Shown here piece after piece: positions 1-6,626 of a stretch of 13,258 nucleotides of DNA. This DNA is from Candidatus Uhrbacteria bacterium (lineage in GTDB: Bacteria; Patescibacteriota; Patescibacteriia; JACQSD01). A program made the translations under genes and the position numbers. Location: positions 1-13,258 of the forward strand of contig JACQSD010000079.1 in the NCBI GenBank assembly GCA_016206165.1, read 5' to 3'. The first letter of the stretch is position 1. Every line of letters starts with the position of its first letter. Below the pieces are notes generated by a model. It saw nothing but the letters and a program-made list of their open reading frames with translations, was not told where the DNA came from and searched no databases.

Positions 1-70
1 CACATATGGGAGTGTGGTCGTAATATAAAATTTATTCACCATAGTCGCTCACCGTACCATATTTTTCGAT

Positions 71-100
71 AAAACAAAACCCCGCTGCAGGACAGCAGGG
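71..100 (-). terminator. Intrinsic terminator of the 223/283/86-aa operon
   Basis: Read on the minus strand, CCCTGCTG and CAGCGGGG form a stem with one bulged base and a five-base loop, followed at once by TTTTGTTTT. It lies 26 nt past the stop codon of the 86-aa gene, where the end of the three-gene minus-strand unit is expected. Bases 1-70 beyond it hold no gene or motif that I can support. Confidence 0.8.
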
Positions 101-125
101 ATATCGTACATCGATACTTGAAAAA

Positions 126-386
126 TCAATTTGCCGGCTCTGTTTTCGTATTTGCGGCAATCATTTCAAGATCCTTCGGAATCCGCTGGAATGTTTCGTC
201 GGTAATTATCCACCGCAATGTTTCAAGGCGTTCCAAACGCTCGCGAAGAAGTTCTGTTTGCTCTCGGGAGGTCGTGAGTTCCAATTCACGCGTCTGTGCT
301 GATTTCCTTGGGATCAACAAAACGATAATCACAGCAACGACCATGATGCCAATCCCACCAATAATATAAAAGCGTTGTCGATCCAT
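126..386 (-). CDS. Small membrane-anchored coiled-coil protein (86 aa)
   Basis: No family recognised. One hydrophobic helix at about residues 7-25 (IIGGIGIMVVAVIIVLLIP) is followed by a basic residue. The rest is a charged, heptad-like helix at about 32-58, rich in Glu, Arg and Leu (REQTELLRERLERLETL), and a short C-terminal tail. The likely topology is a single-pass anchor with a coiled coil on one side of the membrane. It is the last gene of a three-gene minus-strand unit, starting 6 nt after the stop of the 283-aa gene without a visible Shine-Dalgarno site, and a terminator follows 26 nt downstream. The repeated plan of anchor plus coiled coil in this and the 283-aa neighbour suggests the two proteins may assemble together; that is inference. 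Confidence 0.75.
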   Translation of the reverse strand: MDRQRFYIIGGIGIMVVAVIIVLLIPRKSAQTRELELTTSREQTELLRERLERLETLRWIITDETFQRIPKDLEMIAANTKTEPAN

Positions 387-392
387 AAAGTA

Positions 393-1244
393 TTATCGTG
401 AGTCTGTAGTAGCTCCTCCACCAGATCCAGTATCCGTACTGGAGACTGGTCCTTCCTCTTTTTTCCGACGTTCTTCCTCGAATCTCCGCCGATCGTCTGC
501 CTGTTTCTTTTCATGCTGCTCAATATCATACTGTCGACGCAATTCTTGAATACGTGTAAGACTGATCGTGTCGGTCAAAGACCCTTGCACTTCTGGAGCA
601 CGCATTTCCGTAAAAATCTTTGTAAATGACGGGGCGTGTGTAATCATGTTGTCATGAAAATCACCCAATTGCTGTTGCATTGTTTCCAAATCCAATTGAT
701 TATTGCTGCCAAGCGTCCAGTGTGCATCTTCAATCCGGCGTGCAATGGTCGACATATTTTGCTGATACCGCTCGAGATCCAGTTGTGCGCGCTGGAGCGT
801 ATCGATCTGTGCTTGATCCCCACGAATGAGCGCTGCTTCCATTCCATCGCTTGTAAGATATTTCATTTCTCCTACATATCGCCGCATCGTATCAACTTGA
901 ACCTGAACATACATCTTTCGCAGTTCGCTCGCCTTCTTCTGTATTGATTCAGCAAACTGAATCCGTTGTTGAATGTCTCCACCGGAATCGGCATCTGTAT
1001 AATACGTATACTGCCTAAGAAGCGCTGCCGCATTTTTCATGACAACATCAGCATCTTTTGCGTTCTGTGTCGTTTTCCATTGCGCAAGGGACTTTTCGTA
1101 CTGTGTCCGGTATTTTTGAACTTCTTGACGCGATGTGTCCGCATTTCCTTCTGCGAGAACAATAAGACCCACAACAAAAAGCACCCCACTGATGCCAACA
1201 ACTGGAATCCATCGTTGCAAAATATGTTCAATCCGAAGCATCAT
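393..1244 (-). CDS. Membrane-anchored helical coiled-coil protein (283 aa)
   Basis: No family recognised. A single N-terminal hydrophobic segment (about residues 13-31) anchors a long, almost wholly helical, Gln/Glu/Arg/Lys-rich region. Residues about 226-262 (QELRRQYDIEQHEKKQADDR and onward) look like a continuous charged coiled coil, and the last 20 residues are a flexible Ser/Thr/Gly tail. There are no cysteines and no catalytic motif that I can see. The first two codons are both ATG; either could start the protein, and neither has a Shine-Dalgarno site. It begins 5 nt after the 223-aa gene and ends 6 nt before the 86-aa gene, so the three are almost certainly co-transcribed. A structural or scaffolding role at the cell envelope is plausible but unproven. 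Confidence 0.8.
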   Translation of the reverse strand: MMLRIEHILQRWIPVVGISGVLFVVGLIVLAEGNADTSRQEVQKYRTQYEKSLAQWKTTQNAKDADVVMKNAAALLRQYTYYTDADSGGDIQQRIQFAESIQKKASELRKMYVQVQVDTMRRYVGEMKYLTSDGMEAALIRGDQAQIDTLQRAQLDLERYQQNMSTIARRIEDAHWTLGSNNQLDLETMQQQLGDFHDNMITHAPSFTKIFTEMRAPEVQGSLTDTISLTRIQELRRQYDIEQHEKKQADDRRRFEEERRKKEEGPVSSTDTGSGGGATTDSR

Positions 1245-1249
1245 AAAAA

Positions 1250-1921
1250 CTACGGCAGCAAACGGAAACTTCCGAGCACGCGGGTGAACATCTGATCATA
1301 TTGCTGCCACGCACCGGTGTACGCACGTGCTTGGATCGCAATACCCACCTGCTCACTCACCACCAGGAGCTGGCGATTGTGCATCATTGCATCACCAATA
1401 CCAAGCGGCGTTTCAAGGTCGATGAGTAACGATGGAATTCCAGAAACTGTTACCTCAGTACAACTCAACACCTGAAGATCGACTGGCTTAAATTCTGCAC
1501 ATGTTTTCGTCGTTCCTGTTCGCACTGTCCCACCAAGCACTGCAATATCCGCTTTTACCGTCGTAGTTTCACTGACACGATCAGATACACGATTCTTCAC
1601 GATAACGACAGCTCCTCCCCCAGGATTCTGCACAACATCCCATCCAAGCGGATATTCAAATGTAAACCGCCCGTCTGGATCTACATGTGGCGCATACATC
1701 ATCTCTCCAATAACCTCGGACAGTGGCCGGCGCGTTGGTTGTTCGGTTGATGTTGCAGTGGTTGGAACCTCGGTGTTGACGCGATCCTCCGGGGCCGGCG
1801 TATTGACGCGATCTTTCGGCCCCCAGAAATAAATAATGCCAAAGACAACAAGAAAAAATACAACGACTACCCACACAAGCGTGTACATCTTTTGATTCTT
1901 ATAGTCTGTCAATTGCTCCAT
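1250..1921 (-). CDS. Membrane-anchored extracytoplasmic domain protein (223 aa)
   Basis: A hydrophobic anchor at about residues 14-33 is followed by a Pro/Thr-rich linker (about 36-66) that holds a tandem duplication, DRVNTPAPE-DRVNT. A compact mixed alpha/beta domain spans about 83-223. It opens with FTFEYPLGWDV and closes with a WQQYDQMFTRVLGSFRL helix and strand, an overall pattern reminiscent of PsbP/Mog1-like domains. That resemblance is a visual impression, not a family assignment. Cys141 and Cys154 could form a disulfide if the domain lies outside the membrane. It is the first gene of the 223/283/86 unit. It starts 36 nt from the typA terminator, and a TATACT box sits 8 nt before the ATG, so the transcript may be leaderless. 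Confidence 0.8.
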   Translation of the reverse strand: MEQLTDYKNQKMYTLVWVVVVFFLVVFGIIYFWGPKDRVNTPAPEDRVNTEVPTTATSTEQPTRRPLSEVIGEMMYAPHVDPDGRFTFEYPLGWDVVQNPGGGAVVIVKNRVSDRVSETTTVKADIAVLGGTVRTGTTKTCAEFKPVDLQVLSCTEVTVSGIPSLLIDLETPLGIGDAMMHNRQLLVVSEQVGIAIQARAYTGAWQQYDQMFTRVLGSFRLLP

Positions 1922-1929
1922 ACAACAAC

Positions 1930-1958
1930 AGTATACTCCATCTCAAGTAAAACGAAAA
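1930..1958 (-). promoter_or_regulatory. Putative promoter of the 223/283/86-aa operon
   Basis: The minus strand has TATACT at 1935-1930 (5/6 to TATAAT), ending 8 nt before the ATG at 1921. At a 17-nt spacing the -35 position reads TTTTCG, a poor match lying in the T-tract of the typA terminator. The short distance implies an mRNA starting at or next to the AUG. The call rests mainly on the -10 box. Confidence 0.4.
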
Positions 1959-1976
1959 CCCTCCGACTTCGGAGGG
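1951..1976 (-). terminator. Intrinsic terminator of typA
   Basis: CCCTCCG and CGGAGGG form a perfect 7-bp stem around a 4-nt loop at 1959-1976. On the minus strand it is followed by TTTTCGTTTT. The hairpin begins one base after the typA stop codon (TAA, 1980-1978). Confidence 0.85.
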
Positions 1977-1977
1977 T

Positions 1978-3798
1978 TTATTCGTTCGCTTCTTCACGCT
2001 TTGTACGTTTCCGTTTATTCGCATCAAGCTCGCGCTTCCGAATGCGAATACTCTTTGGAGTCACCTCGACAAATTCGTCTGCGCCAATGTATTCTAAACA
2101 ATCCTCGAGACTCAACTCCCGCGGTGGGGCAAGACTTTCCGAAACGCCATCCCCTTTTGACCGCATATTCGAAAGGCGCTTTGTCTTACACACATTCACT
2201 TCAAGATCCTCTGGCTTTGCATTCTCACCAACGACCATCCCCGCATACACCTCGACGTTCGGACCGATAAAAAGTGCTCCACGCTGCTCGGCCGCAAGGA
2301 GCCCATAATTAATGCTCATCCCCGCTTCAAACGCAATGAGTGACCCATGCGGATTCGTCTCAATCGTCCCGACGAGCGGTGCATACGCTTTGAACAAAGT
2401 ATTCATGATCGCGAGGCCGCGCGTCAAGCGCATGAGTTGACTCCGGAATCCAATAAGCCCACGCGTCGCAACACGAAAATGGAAATGGCACGTCCCATGA
2501 TCCATGTGCATGTTCACCATTTCCCCTTTTCTCCGGCCGAGCGCCTCGATGATACTCCCACTGTATGTCTCTGGCACGTCGATCCAAACATCTTCAATTG
2601 GCTCAAGCTCAACACCGTTCTCTTCATGGAAAATGACCTCGGGTCGCGACGCATGGAACTCGTATCCTTCGCGCCGCATTTTTTCAATTAAAATAGAAAG
2701 GTGGAGCTCGCCGCGCCCAGACACAATAAACGTATCCATGGTTTCGCCTTGATCCACACGAAGCGCCACATCGGTTTCCAATTCTTTTGCAAGGCGATCA
2801 TGGAGATTACGTGATGTTGAATATTGTCCTTCGCGTCCGGCAAACGGCGATGTGTTCACCCCAAACATCATTTTTACTGTCGGTTGTTCAATATGAATCG
2901 GTGGCAATGCGGTTGGATTATTCGCATCCGCAATGGTGTCACCAATCATGACATCCGGCATCCCGGCGATGGCAACAAGATCTCCAGCATGCCCCTCCGG
3001 AACTTCGATACGACTCAACCCATCGAAGACAAGCACTGCGGTCACCCGTTGCTTTGCCATCGTGCCATCACGATGCATATGCATGACATCCGTCCCTGTC
3101 TTCACCGTCCCTGCATACATACGCCCGATCGCGAGCTTCCCTTTATAGCTATCCGGCGCAAGTGATACAACAAGCATTTGGAGTGGCGCGTCGAGCTTCA
3201 CTTCCGGCGGTGGCACGTGCTCCAGGATCGCATCAAAGAGTGGGGCAATGTTTGTCATCGCTGCATACTCTGGCGTGAGACCAGCTTTGCCGCTGATTGC
3301 TGATGCATACACGACTGGAAAATTTGCCTGTGTATCATTTGCGCCAAGATCCACGAAAAGATCAAACGTCGCGTTCAATACTTCTTGCGGGCGTGCATCC
3401 TTCAAATCAATTTTATTCACGACGACGATCGCCTTGTGTCCAAGCTCAAGCGCCTTCTTTAAGACAAATCGCGTCTGTGGCATAGGGCCGTCTTTCGCGT
3501 CGATGAGGAGGAGAACGCCATCTGCCATTTTGAGCACGCGTTCTACCTCGCCCCCAAAATCTGCGTGACCTGGGGTATCGATAATATTAATCTTCACGCC
3601 TTTGTACATGACCGAGGCGTTCTTTGAGAAAATAGTGATCCCACGCTCGCGTTCGAGTTCGTTCGAATCCATGATGCGTTCCGACGTTGCCGCTTTCCCG
3701 ATGTTCGTCTCCGACTGTTTCAAGAGCGCATCAACAAGCGTTGTCTTTCCATGATCAACGTGGGCAATGATTGCAATGTTTCGAATCTGCTGTTCCAT
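1978..3798 (-). CDS. typA: Ribosome-associated translational GTPase TypA/BipA
   Basis: TypA (BipA) is an EF-G-like GTPase that binds the ribosome and acts in ribosome assembly and stress adaptation. At 606 aa this is full length for the family. The G motifs are intact: AHVDHGKTT at 12-20, RGITI at 52-56, DTPGH at 74-78, NKID at 128-131 and SAISG at 166-170. After the GTPase domain come the beta-barrel domain, an EF-G domain III/V-like region (around GRGELHLSILIEKMRREGYE), and the TypA-specific C-terminal domain ending in a Lys/Arg-rich tail. The first ATG, MEQQIRNIAIIAHVDHGKTT, is the usual start. No Shine-Dalgarno site precedes it; the bases before the ATG read TTCTCCT. It has its own promoter and terminator and is probably monocistronic. 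Confidence 0.98.
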   Translation of the reverse strand: MEQQIRNIAIIAHVDHGKTTLVDALLKQSETNIGKAATSERIMDSNELERERGITIFSKNASVMYKGVKINIIDTPGHADFGGEVERVLKMADGVLLLIDAKDGPMPQTRFVLKKALELGHKAIVVVNKIDLKDARPQEVLNATFDLFVDLGANDTQANFPVVYASAISGKAGLTPEYAAMTNIAPLFDAILEHVPPPEVKLDAPLQMLVVSLAPDSYKGKLAIGRMYAGTVKTGTDVMHMHRDGTMAKQRVTAVLVFDGLSRIEVPEGHAGDLVAIAGMPDVMIGDTIADANNPTALPPIHIEQPTVKMMFGVNTSPFAGREGQYSTSRNLHDRLAKELETDVALRVDQGETMDTFIVSGRGELHLSILIEKMRREGYEFHASRPEVIFHEENGVELEPIEDVWIDVPETYSGSIIEALGRRKGEMVNMHMDHGTCHFHFRVATRGLIGFRSQLMRLTRGLAIMNTLFKAYAPLVGTIETNPHGSLIAFEAGMSINYGLLAAEQRGALFIGPNVEVYAGMVVGENAKPEDLEVNVCKTKRLSNMRSKGDGVSESLAPPRELSLEDCLEYIGADEFVEVTPKSIRIRKRELDANKRKRTKREEANE

Positions 3799-3805
3799 AG
3801 GAGAA

Positions 3806-3830
3806 TAAAAGTCCCCGCCGTATGAGCGGG
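3806..3830 (-). terminator. Hairpin between the 651-aa gene and typA
   Basis: On the minus strand CCCGC and GCGGG form a 5-bp stem with a 7-nt loop, followed by GACTTTTATT. It could be a weak intrinsic terminator for the 651-aa gene. It also lies downstream of the predicted typA start site (near 3837), so it would form in the typA leader about 15 nt before the AUG. The stem is short and the T-tract is interrupted, so I rate it as moderate. Confidence 0.5.
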
Positions 3831-3843
3831 ATAAGTTCTCTGT

Positions 3844-3872
3844 ACTCTACCCTATCGTGCACACAATGTCAA
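3844..3872 (-). promoter_or_regulatory. typA promoter
   Basis: The minus strand carries a perfect TTGACA at 3872-3867, a 17-nt spacer and TAGAGT at 3849-3844 (4/6). This predicts a start near 3837 and a leader of about 39 nt. The TGA stop codon of the upstream 651-aa gene is inside the TTGACA hexamer. Confidence 0.65.
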
Positions 3873-5824
3873 TTGAATACGTAGACACGGACGCCGTAGG
3901 GGCTGGCGATACGCGTGGCTCCGAGATCGAGGAGGATGCGTTCAATTGCTTGCACGCGATACCAATACTCGTGGATTGCAATATAGATGCGCACGTTCGG
4001 AAGGTCCTGCCGCAAGGCAAGAAGATCATCGTTTGTAAGCCCGCCATACAACACCTTCTCGGCAAAGGCGAATGTGCGGTCGCCCGGCCAAAGCGAGTAA
4101 CGATAGAGGCGCTCTCCGCGCGCATTCACCATCGTACGATCAAATCCAAGTTCGCGAAGCGCAACAGCAGCGAGGAGGCGATCGGTGAGGACAATGTATG
4201 ACGCACCTGCAGCATCATCTTCAATACGACGCACCGCTTTAATATCGTGCTCTGCCGCATTCCATCCTGCACGATCCTCTGCTGCATCGATTCGTGGGTA
4301 TGTCATATACCAACTCCCTGCCATGAGCGCTCCTCCAATAATACAAAAAATAGCAACCACAATCGGCCGCTGTAAAACACGAGTCGCAAACGACGCCACT
4401 CCAACAAGAAACAATGGAAGAAAAAAAATGGGGATACTCGCGCGAAGCCGCAACGCAAATTCTGCCTGTTCATATGCGACGACTCCAGGAAGATAAATAA
4501 AGAGGGTGACTAAAAACATGCTCACGAATATCCCAAGGGTGAGCCCCGCGATGCACACACGGAAATTTTGTGAGAATGCGCTCCGACGAAAACAAACAAC
4601 CGCTCCGACAAGAATCACCACAAGTGGAATCATGGTTGCTCCCGAATAGAGAACAATGTATGGCCAGGAAACCCACGCATGCAAGAAGTTTGGAATAAAG
4701 AAGTTGAGAAAAAGAAGCGCCTTTTCGCCAAGATGATCGACAACGAGCGGCGGAAGACCTTGCACCAATCGATACAATGCAAGCATGCCAAGAATCGAGA
4801 ACGTGACGAGCACCGCGAGGCCTAGACTCAATCCGATACTTTTTCTCACTGTATAGATTGAATGCTGCCGCAAAAAAATTCCTACGAACGAAACAAGAAC
4901 AAGGGGAAGTCCGAGGAGCGGATGTGTCACGAGTGCCGCGAGTGCAATAAGAACAACTGCCGCTTGTTCCATCGCGGTACCTCGAAACAAAAGTGGAACC
5001 AAAAAAATCCACCAAAGACTATAGAGCACCGTGAGATTATATGGCGCGGTAAAGGTGAGGAGTGGCAACGGAAGGATAAGGATCAATACCGAGACGAATC
5101 CTGCGAGACGATCCGGAATACTATAGGCCCTCGTGAGTCCATAGTATGCAACCGCGGGGACGGTGATCACCGTGAATACGGGGAGGAGGAATCGATCAAT
5201 GAGTGGAACAGGAATCGTGGTGAGATAATGGAATAGTGCAACGATCGCGTACTGCCCAATATAGAATGGCTGGAGAGGAAAAATTCTTCCATGATCAACA
5301 ACGTACTGTTCTGCAGTTTGATGAATGATTGGATCATACCCAAACCCAAGCCGAAAAACGATGAGCGCGACGCTATAAAAAAGAGCAACATGCACGATGG
5401 TAATCCAATGCATGGATCGTGCATCCTCTGTCCATACGAGCCAGAGGAGCACCGTGCTTGCAAGTGCGAACAGGAGAAAAAATGAGAGATGAAAGAACAT
5501 CCATGGCGTCTGGAGCGCCCATACAATGCGTGCTCCCCAAAGCAGGGAGAATAAAAATAGATCCGTACTCAAGACAAAGAGAAGGAGAAGTTTTCCATGC
5601 CATGACACAGGGAACCACCGTCGTTCGGCCATCTCATTTTTTAATGATGCCGGGCCAAAGAAAAAAATGATGGTGCACGCGAGCACCATCACCAGGATCG
5701 ACGTGGTGAAAGACATACCAACCGCAACATAGGCGATTGACGAGAAAACCACCAGAAGCGACCACAAAAAAACACCCCGAAGGGTGAGGTGTTCTCTCAA
5801 ACGATAAAAAAATTCGTACAACAT
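3869..5824 (-). CDS. Polytopic membrane protein, GT-C glycosyltransferase-like (651 aa)
   Basis: About 14 hydrophobic segments cover residues 15-510, followed by a soluble C-terminal domain of about 140 residues. The loop after the fifth or so helix reads GYDPIIHQTAEQY (162-174). An acidic residue in an early extracytoplasmic loop is the hallmark of GT-C enzymes, which transfer sugars from lipid carriers, and D164 could fill that role. A THPLLG stretch and a RLRASIP helix start lie further on. The C-terminal part (SYIVLTDRLLAAVALRELGF) resembles that of similar large proteins I associate with CPR genomes. The start at 5824 is chosen because it begins 7 nt after the 124-aa gene; an in-frame ATG at 5917 would overlap that gene by 86 nt. 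Family membership is inferred from topology and motif, not proven. Confidence 0.8.
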   Translation of the reverse strand: MLYEFFYRLREHLTLRGVFLWSLLVVFSSIAYVAVGMSFTTSILVMVLACTIIFFFGPASLKNEMAERRWFPVSWHGKLLLLFVLSTDLFLFSLLWGARIVWALQTPWMFFHLSFFLLFALASTVLLWLVWTEDARSMHWITIVHVALFYSVALIVFRLGFGYDPIIHQTAEQYVVDHGRIFPLQPFYIGQYAIVALFHYLTTIPVPLIDRFLLPVFTVITVPAVAYYGLTRAYSIPDRLAGFVSVLILILPLPLLTFTAPYNLTVLYSLWWIFLVPLLFRGTAMEQAAVVLIALAALVTHPLLGLPLVLVSFVGIFLRQHSIYTVRKSIGLSLGLAVLVTFSILGMLALYRLVQGLPPLVVDHLGEKALLFLNFFIPNFLHAWVSWPYIVLYSGATMIPLVVILVGAVVCFRRSAFSQNFRVCIAGLTLGIFVSMFLVTLFIYLPGVVAYEQAEFALRLRASIPIFFLPLFLVGVASFATRVLQRPIVVAIFCIIGGALMAGSWYMTYPRIDAAEDRAGWNAAEHDIKAVRRIEDDAAGASYIVLTDRLLAAVALRELGFDRTMVNARGERLYRYSLWPGDRTFAFAEKVLYGGLTNDDLLALRQDLPNVRIYIAIHEYWYRVQAIERILLDLGATRIASPYGVRVYVFN

Positions 5825-5831
5825 CGATGGT

Positions 5832-6206
5832 CTAGTTTGGTAACTGATATCCTGGTGTGAGCCCCGGGACACTTGGCTGGGCTGTAGGGTAGGTTTCTGG
5901 CAAAGTTCCCGCATCATTCTTTTGATTGTTCGATGTTGATGATGAAGGTCGCGTATTGCTTGCTGTCATTAAAAATTCGGATACTAATTGTTCGAGCGTA
6001 CGGAACACTCTATTTGGAGCTGCTTTCTTTGAAGCCTCCTTTGTTGCTGGCCATTTTTTGGAATCACTCACCATGGGTGCAAGCTTCATGAGCGCCTGCG
6101 TTTTCTCCTGTTGTGTCTTCCATGCAATAACCCCAAGCCCAACGCCGATGAGGACAAGGAGCGCAAGAATAAGGAGTGGTGATATTTTTTGAAACCACTG
6201 TTGCAT
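5832..6206 (-). CDS. Single-pass membrane protein with Pro/Ser/Thr tail (124 aa)
   Basis: No family recognised. A short amphipathic N-terminus and one hydrophobic helix (about residues 8-28, PLLILALLVLIGVGLGVIAW) precede a Lys/Ala-rich helical stretch (about 30-83). The tail of roughly 40 residues is disordered and rich in Ser, Thr, Pro and Asn. It ends 7 nt before the 651-aa GT-C-like gene, so the two are probably co-transcribed and the small protein may be an accessory of the larger one. The ATG lies in the 4-bp CATA duplication at the edge of the GIY-YIG element, so the original upstream region now lies beyond that element. There is no clear Shine-Dalgarno site; the bases before the ATG, CAGGGT, come from the terminal repeat. 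Confidence 0.8.
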   Translation of the reverse strand: MQQWFQKISPLLILALLVLIGVGLGVIAWKTQQEKTQALMKLAPMVSDSKKWPATKEASKKAAPNRVFRTLEQLVSEFLMTASNTRPSSSTSNNQKNDAGTLPETYPTAQPSVPGLTPGYQLPN

Positions 6207-6207
6207 A

Positions 6208-6227
6208 CCCTGTAGTAGAACTTCGAC
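6208..6227 (+). repeat. Left terminal inverted repeat of the GIY-YIG element
   Basis: The 20-bp arm is CCCTGTAGT, then AG, then AACTTCGAC. It pairs with 6499-6518 at 18 of 20 positions. It lies between the GIY-YIG stop codon (6230-6232) and the ATG of the 124-aa gene. Confidence 0.8.
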
Positions 6228-6229
6228 AG

Positions 6230-6490
6230 TTATCGTTGGTGATAAAGATATTCCTTGAGGCGTCGCTGGAGGAGACGATAACCCTGTGTGGTTTTTAGAT
6301 ATGCCTCACGACGCCGTGCATCCTGTTCGTTGAGCGAAGCCTCATAATAGATGAGCGTCCATGGGCGATACGGCTTCGTTGCTACACTTTTTCCACGATT
6401 ATGTTCGTTAAATCTTTTTCGTAAATCTGTGGTAAAACCAATGTAGAGTTTTTTCAACCTTGCACTCTGGAGGACGTAGACGTAGAACAT
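6230..6490 (-). CDS. Stand-alone mini GIY-YIG nuclease (86 aa)
   Basis: This is a small GIY-YIG domain protein of the UPF0213/YhbQ-like type (URI fold). Such domains cut DNA using a tyrosine, an arginine and a metal-binding glutamate. Visible motifs are YVY at 3-5 and YIG at 16-18, arginines R24 and R26 after TTDL, EHN at 29-31, and E62 in the helix DARRREAYLK, in the position of the catalytic Glu. The domain makes up the whole protein and has no DNA-binding appendage. The start MFYVYVLQS is typical of the family. An in-frame GTG at 6511 would add seven residues encoded by the right terminal repeat and is less likely. It has no Shine-Dalgarno site. The gene fills a unit bounded by inverted repeats, which suggests a role in that unit's spread or maintenance. 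Confidence 0.9.
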   Translation of the reverse strand: MFYVYVLQSARLKKLYIGFTTDLRKRFNEHNRGKSVATKPYRPWTLIYYEASLNEQDARRREAYLKTTQGYRLLQRRLKEYLYHQR

Positions 6491-6498
6491 AATCGTGA

Positions 6499-6518
6499 GT
6501 CGAAGTTTCACTACAGGG
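6499..6518 (-). repeat. Right terminal inverted repeat of the GIY-YIG element
   Basis: This is the reverse complement of 6208-6227 apart from two central bases. It ends 8 nt upstream of the GIY-YIG ATG and contains the alternative GTG start. The flanking CATA at 6519-6522 matches the one at 6204-6207. Confidence 0.8.
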
Positions 6519-6527
6519 CATATCTCG

Positions 6528-6556
6528 ATACTAGCACAGCAACAATCGCTTGTCGA
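6528..6556 (-). promoter_or_regulatory. Promoter upstream of the GIY-YIG element
   Basis: The minus strand reads TCGACA at 6556-6551 (5/6 to TTGACA), a 17-nt spacer and TAGTAT at 6533-6528 (4/6) with an extended TGC just before it. The predicted start, near 6521, is at the outer CATA copy. It now reads through the right repeat into the GIY-YIG gene and probably on to the 124-aa and 651-aa genes. Before insertion it would have stood 6 nt from the 124-aa ATG. Confidence 0.55.
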
Positions 6557-6565
6557 GAAACCATA

Positions 6566-6596
6566 ACTCCCCTAGCCCCTCTTATCTTAAGAGGGG
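6566..6596. repeat. Short REP-like palindrome
   Basis: CCCCTCTTA (6576-6584) and TAAGAGGGG (6588-6596) form a perfect 9-bp stem with a 3-nt loop, preceded by ACTCCCCTAG at 6566-6575. No T-tract follows on either strand, so it is not a standard terminator, although it lies past the end of the 364-aa gene. The C-rich prefix without a matching G-rich suffix suggests one end of a longer, truncated palindromic repeat. It resembles dispersed repeats I associate with environmental genomes; only one copy is in this window. Confidence 0.6.
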
Positions 6597-6626
6597 AAGA
6601 TCTGGTGCGTTCAATTCTTGAATTCG

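Larger units (their letters stand above)
6204..6522 (-). mobile_element. Putative minimal mobile element: TIR - GIY-YIG gene - TIR, with CATA duplication
   Basis: A 311-bp unit (6208-6518) is bounded by inverted repeats of 20 bp with 18 matches. Each consists of CCCTGTAGT, a variable AG or GA, and AACTTCGAC, read inward. Directly outside each end is CATA (6204-6207 and 6519-6522), which looks like a 4-bp target-site duplication. The unit holds one gene, a GIY-YIG nuclease filling 6230-6490, and nothing else. I know of no recognised transposase family with a GIY-YIG protein alone between such ends. A tyrosine, DDE or HUH enzyme is absent, so movement would need the nuclease itself or a helper encoded elsewhere. 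The structure is seen; mobility is inferred. Confidence 0.6.

Noticed and set aside
5825..5917. Upstream in-frame start for the 651-aa gene (682 aa)
   Set aside because: It would overlap the 124-aa gene by 86 nt and add a polar extension before TM1; the ATG at 5824 is 7 nt after that gene.
6491..6511. GTG start adding seven residues to the GIY-YIG protein
   Set aside because: The family normally begins at the MFYVYVL-type start, and the extension is encoded by the terminal repeat.
6408..6521. 37-codon frame from the outer ATG copy next to the GIY-YIG element
   Set aside because: It is out of frame with the nuclease and encoded by the terminal repeat; best seen as a leftover of the displaced start codon.
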